This document shows positions 10,823-18,910 of a stretch of 64,000 nucleotides of DNA, one piece after another (within the stretch, counting starts at the first letter, position 1; each line of letters begins with the position of its first letter). A program made the translations under genes and the position numbers. The DNA comes from Ignavibacteria bacterium (GTDB lineage: Bacteria > Bacteroidota > Ignavibacteria > Kapaibacteriales > UBA961), in assembly GCA_016720145.1 (NCBI GenBank), contig JADJXV010000017.1, forward strand, positions 1-64,000, read 5' to 3'. Under the pieces are notes generated by a model. The model ran no database searches. It saw only the letters and a list, made by a program, of their open reading frames with translations, and was not told the DNA's origin.

Positions 10823-11719
10823 TTAATTCGCTCTCGCCTTGAGCGTGGTGATGATTTCCTCAAAATCGATGGGTTCTAATAGATATTTTTTCGAGCAGTA
10901 TTGACACACAAGTTCGTTCTGACCGGAATTCTTCATATCGCGAATTTCATTAACTCCAAGAGAAAGAAGTAGATCCTTGAATTTATCCATCGAGCAACGG
11001 CAGAAAAAATCAATCGGTGAATTGTTGACAACATCGAATTCAAACGGCACAGCACGCGCAAGTATATCCTCAAGCGAAATACCGTCTGCGAGTAAATTTC
11101 CAATCGGTGGAAGATTCGTGAGAGCTTCCTCAATTTGCTCGATTTCTTGTTCAGTTGCTCCCGGCATTGCCTGCACAAGTACTCCGCCTGCTTCAGAGAT
11201 TTCATCATTCTCTGAGAAAAGCACATCGAGAGTAATTCCCGACGGAATTTGTTCGGATTGCGCTAAGTAATAGGCAATATCAGTAGTTATGTCGCTGCGT
11301 TGTAGATCGACAATTCCCATGACTGGTTCAAAATTGTCATATAAATACTTCGACACTTTCAGAAATCCTATCCCAATTCCATCGGCAAGTGAGTTAATCT
11401 CCGGGATTTCACTTGATGCACGTACGTAGCCGCGAATTTCACCTACTTGTAGTGCTTCCGCATAAACAGTGCGAACAGGTCCGTTCCCGTCGAACTGAAT
11501 CGAAATTCGTTCTTCACCCTTCAAAAATGAAGATAACAATGCTACACCGGATAAAGCGCGACTCAGTAAAAAACCGGAAAGAGAGTTAAGTTGATGATTT
11601 TCCATAGCCATGCGTGAAGTAGCTGTAGATTTTACTGCCGCCACTCTGAATTTTCCGTTCGTTGTAATCGCCCGAATAACACGGTCACGGAGCTGATATT
11701 TTCGTTTTAAGTCGTCCAT
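10823..11719 (-). CDS. hslO: Redox-regulated chaperone Hsp33
   Basis: 298 residues, the normal Hsp33 length. The N-terminal core starts LKRKYQLRDRVIRAITTNGK and includes the NHQLNSLSGFLLSRAL helix. The C-terminal zinc redox switch is complete: CRC, then CQYC about 30 residues on. Under oxidation the four cysteines form disulfides and the chaperone is activated; it then holds unfolding proteins in the cytoplasm. The start at 11719 gives the usual N-terminus. The gene stands alone, divergent from the NlpC/P60 gene. Confidence 0.95.
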   Translation of the reverse strand: MDDLKRKYQLRDRVIRAITTNGKFRVAAVKSTATSRMAMENHQLNSLSGFLLSRALSGVALLSSFLKGEERISIQFDGNGPVRTVYAEALQVGEIRGYVRASSEIPEINSLADGIGIGFLKVSKYLYDNFEPVMGIVDLQRSDITTDIAYYLAQSEQIPSGITLDVLFSENDEISEAGGVLVQAMPGATEQEIEQIEEALTNLPPIGNLLADGISLEDILARAVPFEFDVVNNSPIDFFCRCSMDKFKDLLLSLGVNEIRDMKNSGQNELVCQYCSKKYLLEPIDFEEIITTLKARAN

Positions 11720-11853
11720 TTGTTCCTCGATAAAAATAAATAATGTGTAAAATTAACCCATTTTATCCATCCGTCAAATAGTAGTCATACGGCATGGCAT
11801 ACAACTTGCGGTTATAGATAAGATTGATATTTTATACAGAAATTGAAATTGAA

Positions 11854-12393
11854 ATGATACGACAATTACCTTTGAATCCACATATTTTTATAGCGCTATT
11901 AATTCTCATTCTTGTCGGATGCCAAAGTTCTGTGAGATTTACATCCTCAACCGTTGGTAAATCAAAGGGTTCTGCCACGCAATCATACAACTTATCCGAA
12001 CATTCCATCACCCCGTTCCAACATAAAATTATCTCCTCAGCCGAAAAATTCCTTGGTGTACCCTATTGCTATGGAGGCAAGAGCACATAATGTACCGACT
12101 GTTCAGGATTTGTACAGCAAGTGTTTGCGAATAGTGGAGTTGGAGTGCCACGCACAGCAGCCGAACAGTACGCTAAAGGGAATGAAGTCGAGCCAGAAGA
12201 ATGGAATATAGGCGACCTTGTATTTTTTGATTTTACCGGCGGGATATCGCATGTCGGTATCTATGTTGGCGGTGGGAATATTATTCATGCTTCCACTTCA
12301 AAAGGTGTGATCCGTCAGCCACTTACCGATGACTATCTTGCATCTGGCTATGTCGGCACTCGGCGCATAGTGCCGTCACTAACTGGGCGATGA
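11854..12393 (+). pseudogene. NlpC/P60 (C40) cell-wall peptidase lipoprotein with an in-frame stop before the catalytic Cys
   Basis: The N-terminus is a lipoprotein signal (IALLILILVGC). The NlpC/P60 domain runs from about residue 60: ISSAEKFLGVPYCYGGKST, then TAA at 12088-12090, then CTDCSGFVQQVF in the same frame. The catalytic Cys is at about residue 83, four codons after the stop. The rest is intact: GDLVFFDFTGGISHVGIYVGGGNIIHAS with the catalytic His, and ending TRRIVPSLTGR. The family normally reads GG(T/K)S..GTDCSGF here. The stop could come from base changes or from an inserted T plus a deleted G (ACAAATGGTACC to ACATAATGTACC). If repaired it would cut peptidoglycan stem peptides in the periplasm. 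The start is uncertain; 11824 is also open. Confidence 0.8.
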
Positions 12394-12402
12394 ATATTTT
12401 TA

Positions 12403-12549
12403 AAAGCAAGAGGCGCAAGAGGCGCAATGAATAGCAATCAAATTATTATTCAGTAAGGATTTACTACGTACGACTCTCTGACTTACTACTTACTACTTAC
12501 TACTTGCCACTTATAGACTTACGACTTGCAGACTTCCGTACTTACGACT
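12403..12549. repeat. Short dispersed repeats: GAGGCGCAA unit and CTTACTA heptamers
   Basis: At 12403-12428 the motif CAAGAGGCGCAA is doubled; related GCGCC/CTCTTGCG sequence recurs at 17887-17910. At 12482-12505 the heptamer CTTACTA occurs 3.4 times in tandem, followed to 12549 by degraded ACTTACGACTTGCAG units. Such short tandem repeats are common between genes in Bacteroidota. No gene is seen here. Confidence 0.6.
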
Positions 12550-12552
12550 ATT

Positions 12553-13233
12553 TTAAAACGGTAGATTATTATAAAAAACAATCTGAAATTGATTCCTTCC
12601 GGAATTTTCAAGAGATTGTGCCATAAAGCCGAGTTCGCAACGTGTAGAAGTGCCAAGTACAAACCCGAGTGCTCCATAGAGTCGGTTGCGATCAAAGATC
12701 GGTGATTGTGCATTGAGGAAAATTTCGTTGTAGGCAGACAGATAGATGGTATTCGGGGTCATGGTCGAATTGTTCAAAGGTATATTAAGCGCTAAAAAGT
12801 ATCGAAATCGTACTTGAAAATCATCTGGTAAAAATCGCTCTTCGACTCGGTATCGATGGAGAATAAACACACCGCCTGCACTCTGCTTAGTGATAAACTG
12901 TTAGAAGATTCGATGTTCTGCTGTACTGGCTTTTTCCTCGGAATTCGGTAGATACCGTTCGGAATGAATAAATCCATACCCAAGTAACACGTTGTTATTA
13001 TTCTCTGTTAGATTGTATCCAATACCTGTACGCACGAGTACTTGCTGAATATCACCGATGAAATTAAAATTCCGAATTTGGAGTTCATTATGCCAGTTCC
13101 AATTTTTGTCAAATGACTGATTACCAAAGTAAATGAACCAATTACCGATGTCAGTTTGCTGCGAATATGCGCTCATTCCATTGAAAAACAAGAGCGATAC
13201 AGCGATACATTGTAGGATATAGGTGTATTTCAT
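12553..13233 (-). pseudogene. DUF2490-type outer-membrane protein with an in-frame stop
   Basis: The start MKYTYILQ at 13233 is followed by a signal peptide (CIAVSLLFFNGMSAYSQQ). The body fits DUF2490: DIGNWFIYFGNQSFDKNWNWHNELQIRNFN, then GIGYNLTENNNNVLLGYGF and EHRIF. A TAA at 12901-12903 stands where the family usually has Glu (EHRIWEQ). The same frame then continues QFITKQ, HRYRVEERF and FRYFLALNIPL to a C-terminal Phe at 12555, typical of outer-membrane barrels. A single G-to-T change in GAA would explain the stop. It begins 32 bp after ruvA on the same strand. Confidence 0.75.
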
Positions 13234-13264
13234 AGTAGGAAGTAACTGTCTCGTGTCAAAACAC

Positions 13265-13870
13265 TTACAGCGCTGCAAAGCGAAGCGCTTTTTTAATAAG
13301 TTGGTCCGTCGTGATATTTTCTGCTCCGGGCTCCGATGCAGCGGATTTGATTGATTTTTCGGCGATAAGCTTGTTGTAACCAAGAGAGATAAGCGCGGCG
13401 AGTGCGTCTTGCTGTATGAGCTTTTGTCCACCGATGAACGACACATCGACACTTTCAGAGAGAGAGAGCTTGCCTACTTTATCGCGGAGCTCGATGATGA
13501 GGCGTTCGGCAGTTTTTTTACCAATGCCCGGCATTTTTTGGAGGGCGAGTAGATTATTTCTCAGGATATAATCTCTTAATTCAAAAAGAGTTAAGGAAGA
13601 TAATATGGCGAGCGCGCTTTTAGGACCAATTCCTGATATTGACGTCAACATCAAAAATGCTTCACGTTCTGCTTTGGTGGAAAATCCATAAAGATTTAAT
13701 GCATCTTCACGGGGAATCAAGTGTGTAAACAGCTGGATCTTGGTTTCGATTTCGGGTAATTGTTCATACGTTGCCAGCGAAATCGATACCGCATAACACA
13801 CACCACCACAGTCAACTACTGCTTCTGAATGAGTTTTTTCGATAAGAGTTCCACGAAGTTGGGATATCAT
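13265..13870 (-). CDS. ruvA: Holliday junction branch migration protein RuvA
   Basis: 201 residues. The start at 13870 gives MISQLRGTLIEKTHSEAVVDCGGVCY, the usual N-terminal OB-fold; the frame is open further upstream but without family similarity. The tandem helix-hairpin-helix motifs are present (LTSISGIGPKSALAIL and KMPGIGKKTAERLIIELRDK). A C-terminal domain III (DALAALISLGYNKLIAEKSI) contacts RuvB. RuvA binds four-way junctions and loads RuvB for branch migration. RuvB and RuvC are not next to it. Confidence 0.95.
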   Translation of the reverse strand: MISQLRGTLIEKTHSEAVVDCGGVCYAVSISLATYEQLPEIETKIQLFTHLIPREDALNLYGFSTKAEREAFLMLTSISGIGPKSALAILSSLTLFELRDYILRNNLLALQKMPGIGKKTAERLIIELRDKVGKLSLSESVDVSFIGGQKLIQQDALAALISLGYNKLIAEKSIKSAASEPGAENITTDQLIKKALRFAAL

Positions 13871-13910
13871 AATTTGATGTTTGGTTATTACATTATTCAC
13901 ACCTGCATGG

Positions 13911-13941
13911 CAAAGATAGTGAAAATTGACCGCCAAGCCAA
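13911..13941 (-). promoter_or_regulatory. Probable Bacteroidota-type promoter of ruvA
   Basis: On the minus strand TATCTTTG (13911-13918) matches TAnnTTTG and is followed by CC, as in the other promoters here. A TTGG lies 19 bp upstream as a weak -33 box. Confidence 0.4.
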
Positions 13942-14051
13942 CGGAAGATATAGTAATACATTGATGATGAAAAGGAAATTCCACGGCAAGTGAACTCCAT
14001 TCACGCAGAAATCATTATTTTGCCGAAAAAACAACTGCTTGCATTGAGCCC

Positions 14052-16313
14052 ATGATACTTTTTTCTCCCGTTTTCAGTATTCGTTTCGCATCTCGCATAG
14101 GGTTCAACGGGTTCTGTCTGCTTTGGATTATCCTGCTCATATCACCAATTTCTGCTCTTGCCGGTAACACCTTCCCCAATTCATATCATACACTTGCGCA
14201 GTTCACGCGTGGTGAAGTGATATATTCGACCGCTACACCTCCGAGCGCATTTTTACTTTCCCCAAAACCTGTCTGGGCAGATGAGGCGACAGTGCTTACA
14301 GCGTGGCAGGGTTTTGAGCGAGGCGCTTCACATAGCTCTACGCTTTCCGGTGCTTCTATACTCTCGGCTACTTCTACCGGTAATCTTCTTCTTGCGATCG
14401 TCTCACGGAATGGCAAATCATCAGCTCTACTTGTGGACTCACTTGCGCAAGTACTTTCTGAGAAATCACTTCCGATCACGGCATCTCGCATAGAATGGAA
14501 TGGAGTCGTTGATGAGCAATATCTCGTGACTATTAATTCCACTCTCTTTGCGATTGAACACTCCGGTGATTCCTTGGTTCACGTGGTACAGATCGCCGAC
14601 AATGTACTCTCAGCTACTGTAACGGAGTATGGAGCGGCGTATATTTCGCGATTTGGCAATGCTGCGGCGCTGCATTATCTGGATGCGAATCTCCATGAGC
14701 GTGGCTTTGCACTTCTGCAACTTCATGAAAAATATAAAGTTTATGCGTATAGTTCGCTGGTGGCAGTGTTCTCGACAGGTGGAAATGAATCCTGCTTCCT
14801 CGATATTTTTCAGAATGGACGTGGTCTGATTAGTTCGGCAATATTGCCGGCACGGATAGAGCTGTCCGCAGTCGTCGTGCAAGAGACGCGGATACATTCG
14901 CTCTTTCTCCGGCAGTCGGGGAATCAATATGCTCTGAGTTTTGAATTACTTTCGAAGCAGTCCGGCAGTGAATCCAAAGTCATTGTCATTCCCGACGGCT
15001 TCATTGAGCCGCTCTCCGTTCGCAATACAGGCAGCGAAATTATTCTACTTTTTCGAAATGGACTTGTGAGTATTTCTTTGGACGGACAAGTTCAGTCGGC
15101 AGACTATTTCCCTTTGGGTGAGGTATTTACGGAGATCCCGAGTATTGACCGATTCACTTCACACCTTGTGCTGCGTAGTGCGAATATTTCGATGCTCCTT
15201 CTCCGTGAAGATTACCCTTTCTGGATACTCAACGCGTTCATGAAAAAAAGCGGCGAGATTTTTCTGTGGCTCGGCGTGGCGCTGCTGGTGTTCTATCTAT
15301 GGCGCAAATACCGCCGTCAGCGCCGCGTGCTCAATGCCGCACTCGAGCTGCCGGAAACGGGTGTGGTGTTTGTCATTGATGCTACGGGTCGCCTGTTTCG
15401 GGTGAATGAAGCCGGCAGAACGCTCCTCGGAATTTCGAATATCGTGCCGCTTCGGCGTCCGTTTAAGTTTTATGGAGATGCGCATATCTACGAACAATTA
15501 CAAGAGTTTATCGAACGTTCGCTCGCCGAGCGTATCGGGCAAAAACAGAAAATTACCATCATTACCGAACATCAATCCCAAGAATTTATGTGGTCGGCTA
15601 TTCCGCTTTTTGCGTTTCTCGGGCGGTTCAACGGACTCATTATCACCGGACTTGATATTACTGAAGAACTCGAACGGAAGCGGCTCGTTAATTGGGCGCA
15701 GCTCGCGCATGATATGCAGACCAATCTCTCGGTCATCCGCCTGAATGCCGAGCAGCTCTCTGCGCACAACCCGCAGGATGATGAACGCCGCCGGAAAATT
15801 CTCCATCAAAGCAAGCTGCTGATGCAAAAAGTACGGGATATTGTGACCGTAGGGCGCAGCGATCAGCTCGATCTTTCCCGCGTTAACACGGGCGAACTCT
15901 GTGCGATGGTTTTTCATGAGTTCGACGAGTCATCGCACCCGAATATTAAATTTGAAATTCACGCCAGACCCGTAGAATTCGACTGCGATAAGACCAAGAT
16001 TTCCCGCGCCTTACGCAATGCTGTTGAAAATGCAATTCGCGCCTTGCAGTCCTCGATTGGTACTGTCGAACTCTCGACTCGCGCCGATGAACGCCACGTG
16101 TATTTTACCATCGCTGACAATGGTATCGGCATGGACGACTACGTCAAAAGCAACATGCTCAAGCCGTTTTTCACCACCGCAAAGGACAATGGAGGTTCGG
16201 GTATCGGCACGATGATCATGCAGCGAGTAGTAGAGCTTCATCGCGGTGAATTACTCATCGACTCCACCGCAGGCAAAGGCACGACGATTACCTTCAAGCT
16301 GCCGCGAACGTAA
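14052..16313 (+). CDS. Membrane sensor histidine kinase with PAS domain
   Basis: 753 residues. An N-terminal hydrophobic segment (about residues 19-38) is followed by a 350-residue exported sensor region of mostly beta structure without a recognised family, then a membrane helix (EIFLWLGVALLVFYLW, near residue 400). A cytoplasmic PAS domain follows (ETGVVFVIDATGRLFRVNEAG). The dimerisation and phosphoacceptor box is LAHDMQTNLSVIRLNAEQL. The ATPase domain has the N box (RNAVENAIRAL), G1 (DNGIGMDD), F box (KPFFTTAKDNGGSGIGT) and G2 (GKGTTITF). The kinase half resembles the ZraS/NtrY group. No response regulator is adjacent. Confidence 0.9.
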   Translation: MILFSPVFSIRFASRIGFNGFCLLWIILLISPISALAGNTFPNSYHTLAQFTRGEVIYSTATPPSAFLLSPKPVWADEATVLTAWQGFERGASHSSTLSGASILSATSTGNLLLAIVSRNGKSSALLVDSLAQVLSEKSLPITASRIEWNGVVDEQYLVTINSTLFAIEHSGDSLVHVVQIADNVLSATVTEYGAAYISRFGNAAALHYLDANLHERGFALLQLHEKYKVYAYSSLVAVFSTGGNESCFLDIFQNGRGLISSAILPARIELSAVVVQETRIHSLFLRQSGNQYALSFELLSKQSGSESKVIVIPDGFIEPLSVRNTGSEIILLFRNGLVSISLDGQVQSADYFPLGEVFTEIPSIDRFTSHLVLRSANISMLLLREDYPFWILNAFMKKSGEIFLWLGVALLVFYLWRKYRRQRRVLNAALELPETGVVFVIDATGRLFRVNEAGRTLLGISNIVPLRRPFKFYGDAHIYEQLQEFIERSLAERIGQKQKITIITEHQSQEFMWSAIPLFAFLGRFNGLIITGLDITEELERKRLVNWAQLAHDMQTNLSVIRLNAEQLSAHNPQDDERRRKILHQSKLLMQKVRDIVTVGRSDQLDLSRVNTGELCAMVFHEFDESSHPNIKFEIHARPVEFDCDKTKISRALRNAVENAIRALQSSIGTVELSTRADERHVYFTIADNGIGMDDYVKSNMLKPFFTTAKDNGGSGIGTMIMQRVVELHRGELLIDSTAGKGTTITFKLPRT

Positions 16314-16388
16314 TAGTCGCTAAATCCACGAATATCATAATAATTAGCTACCTCAGCGTTCTATTGTCTTAATATTCAATTAATTACC

Positions 16389-17318
16389 ATGAAACACATC
16401 GGCATTCTCATCGCCTTGACTCTCCTCTGCATCGGCTGCAATCGTTCGAATGAAGAAGAAATGCGAGTGGCAATAAAGGGAGATTGGATAAGTGATGAGA
16501 GCAAAGACAGAAGCTGGACGGCTATGTTATCCTTCGAAGACTCTGTATGCTCAATCTTTGACCGCTACGGGCTTTACGCGAATTTTACGATTTACAAGGA
16601 TACGGTTTTTATTAGAGAGAAGCTGATTGAAAGGAAGAAAACAGATCAGGATTATTTAGAGGATAATCAATGGGCATCGGGCGAACAGCTGGTACGTGAC
16701 GGTAGTATTTTTCTTAAATTCAGATTGATGAGCGTACTGAATAATCAATTGATAGTATTGCTGTCGGAATCGGATACATTGAAATTGCATAAGCTGCCGA
16801 TGAAGCACAATTTGCCATTTGAGAGAATCGGGTTCTACTGTTCGACAGGTATGAGAAGAGAGCCGGAACTATACCTCGAACTCGACAGAGCCGGCAATTT
16901 TCTGTTCAATGGCAGATACTATACTGATAAAAGAGGACTGTATAGAGGCAAAGTATCAGTCAACGATATCTCAATTATAAATAACAAGGTTAAATCAATT
17001 AATCTTGATGAATTGAAAGTTGTCTATGATGCCATTCGGACGGATTACCGAACATTTGGTATTGTGATACAAGCAGGTGGTAAGACCTATCGCGGAGTAG
17101 TTGAATATGATTTTTCAATGCCAGCTGATCTACATTTTCTTTTCCATAAATTGCAGGAACTCTATCGAAATATTGACCTTCAGAGAGACAGCACCGTCAA
17201 AGCATCCTTTCAACTGGAAAGCATCACACCGAAAATACAACCACCGCCGGAACCTCAGATTAAAGGAGATAGCGGTAAATTACAGCAATTAGATTCTATC
17301 CTCTTAATTTCCAATTAA
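16389..17318 (+). CDS. Hypothetical lipoprotein
   Basis: 309 residues with a clear lipoprotein signal (IGILIALTLLCIGC). The rest shows no family I recognise. It has alternating beta-strand-like stretches (IKGDWISDESKDRSWTAML, FERIGFYCST) and a Pro-rich C-terminal end. It lies 76 bp after the kinase gene on the same strand and could be cotranscribed. It is 6 bp from the next start, so the two downstream genes are probably linked. Confidence 0.65.
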   Translation: MKHIGILIALTLLCIGCNRSNEEEMRVAIKGDWISDESKDRSWTAMLSFEDSVCSIFDRYGLYANFTIYKDTVFIREKLIERKKTDQDYLEDNQWASGEQLVRDGSIFLKFRLMSVLNNQLIVLLSESDTLKLHKLPMKHNLPFERIGFYCSTGMRREPELYLELDRAGNFLFNGRYYTDKRGLYRGKVSVNDISIINNKVKSINLDELKVVYDAIRTDYRTFGIVIQAGGKTYRGVVEYDFSMPADLHFLFHKLQELYRNIDLQRDSTVKASFQLESITPKIQPPPEPQIKGDSGKLQQLDSILLISN

Positions 17319-17323
17319 TTACC

Positions 17324-17789
17324 ATGAAAATAAAATTTGAAGCCATTGGTACATATCTTGAACGGGAAGTAAAAAATAGCGGAAACCAAAACAATCGATT
17401 TTGCCTTTGATAGCAAGAGATTTGAGAATTCAATGTTGTTTGTTTTACTTGGATGTGATATCGTTGAATCACCGGAAACAGATAAGTTTTTCAACTATCT
17501 TATTTCGTTAAATCCTTTAGGTATTGCTTTTGCCGGGAATAATGCATGGTACGCTTGGGATGTTTTGGTAGATTTGACTAGTATATACCCTTCATCGGAT
17601 CACATTATGACGTATTTTACAGACGAGGAAAATCTAATAGAAGATTTAAAGACTATGTTCTACGCCTACATACCAAGTGGCGATCGATGGAATTCTTGGA
17701 CAGACTATTTGATCCTTTGTATAGCCGATGCGATACAGATTGAAAATGTCAAGGCAATATTTCGGCATAATTTCCACCACAACGAATAA
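17324..17789 (+). pseudogene. Small hypothetical protein, one frameshift
   Basis: The ATG at 17324 opens MKIKFEAIGTYLEREVKNSG and then hits a stop after CCAAAACAAT. In the next frame the protein continues TIDFAFDSKRFENSMLFVLLGCD and runs to 17789. One base lost or gained in the A4 run near 17386 would give one protein of about 154 residues. I recognise no family. An isolated start at the ATG at 17433 is the alternative. Confidence 0.5.
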
Positions 17790-17849
17790 AACACGACCAC
17801 ACAGCCACGGAGACACTGAAACAAGTTCAGCGTGACAAGCCCTAAAAGA

Positions 17850-17885
17850 AATAGCCCATGAAAAAATCATGGGCTATTCTATTAT
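17850..17885. terminator. Bidirectional terminator between convergent genes
   Basis: An 11-bp stem (AATAGCCCATG at 17850-17860 and CATGGGCTATT at 17868-17878) has a T-rich flank on the right and an A-rich flank on the left. It serves the hypothetical gene on the plus strand and the esterase on the minus strand. A very similar hairpin lies at 36088-36119. Confidence 0.7.
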
Positions 17886-17947
17886 AGCGCCCTTTGCGCC
17901 TCTTGCGTTAAAAAAACACGGCTTGGAAGGCAAGGGGTAACAATCAC

Positions 17948-18679
17948 TTAGAACTTATAATTCAGATAATACGGTAGCATCTTGCGCCATGTCGGCCAGT
18001 CGTGGGGCATGTCGTGTCCCCAGACATCGACTTCATTCGGGATGCCTTTGGCGCTGAGGATGCGTCCCATTTCTTTCGAACATTCCGGTGCTTCGTAATT
18101 CCCTTGTCCGGTAACGAAGTGGAGGTGTTTTTTCTGGCGGAGCTTGCCGAGCCATGTTTCGTCGTAGAGATTCGGCATGTAGTCCACGGGGGAATTATAA
18201 TAGCAATTCTCATCATAATACTTTCCGGCGTACATTTTCAGGTCATACGTGCCGCTCATGCCGATAAACCCGTCAAAAATATCGGGTCTGCGGAGAACGG
18301 TATTCACAGCGTGGAAGGCGCCAAGCGACGCACCGGTTGTGATAATCGGAACGCGTCCTGCGCAGTCATTATAGATAAACGGCACCACTTCTTCGGTGAT
18401 ATAGCCATTATACTGCTGATGACGGATAGCTTTGTCACGCGGCTTCATGCGGGAATTGAGCCAGCTTTCGGAGTTAATGCTGTTAATGGAATACACCTTA
18501 CACTTACCGGCATCGATGGCAGGGCGAATGGCATCGATCAGATAAAAGCGCTCGTATTCGAGATAATCGGCTGCTGCTGTGGGGAACATCAGGAGCGCAA
18601 AACCATACGTACCGTAGGCGACGATTTCCATTTCTTTGTTGAGGCGGGGCGACCACCATTTTCGTATTTCACGACGCAT
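17948..18679 (-). CDS. Alpha/beta-hydrolase-fold esterase (esterase D-like)
   Basis: 243 residues. The nucleophile elbow is GASLGAF; the oxyanion region (GTYGFALLMFPTAAADYLEY) and a C-terminal histidine (WGHDMPHDWPTWRKMLPYYL) fit the putative-esterase family related to esterase D and antigen 85. Start MRREIRKWWSPRLNKEMEIVAYG is typical. No signal peptide is seen, so it acts in the cytoplasm. The substrate is unknown. The gene stands alone between two intergenic repeats. Confidence 0.85.
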   Translation of the reverse strand: MRREIRKWWSPRLNKEMEIVAYGTYGFALLMFPTAAADYLEYERFYLIDAIRPAIDAGKCKVYSINSINSESWLNSRMKPRDKAIRHQQYNGYITEEVVPFIYNDCAGRVPIITTGASLGAFHAVNTVLRRPDIFDGFIGMSGTYDLKMYAGKYYDENCYYNSPVDYMPNLYDETWLGKLRQKKHLHFVTGQGNYEAPECSKEMGRILSAKGIPNEVDVWGHDMPHDWPTWRKMLPYYLNYKF

Positions 18680-18757
18680 AATATTTCCTTGTAATAATTA
18701 AATAAGAGAGTTAGCTTGCTTGTATATGAATATGTCACTCGGCGGAGCATGCGCTGA

Positions 18758-18858
18758 TTAACCGCAAAGTTCGCGAAGGTATCGCAAAGTTCGCAAAGCT
18801 GCTGATTTTTAATCAATCCTCTGCGCACTTTGCGCCACCTTTGCGAGCTTGGCGTTAA
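18758..18858. repeat. Palindromic intergenic element, 40-bp arms
   Basis: The left arm (18758-18798, two CGCAAAGTTCGC units) is about 80% complementary to the right arm (18819-18858, CTTTGCGCC and CTTTGCGAG units). The whole can fold into one long imperfect hairpin. Related units occur near 12403 and 17887. Confidence 0.7.
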
Positions 18859-18910
18859 AATTAACCTTGATTTTCAAATAGTTACTCAGTACAGCGCGTG
18901 CACCGACACA

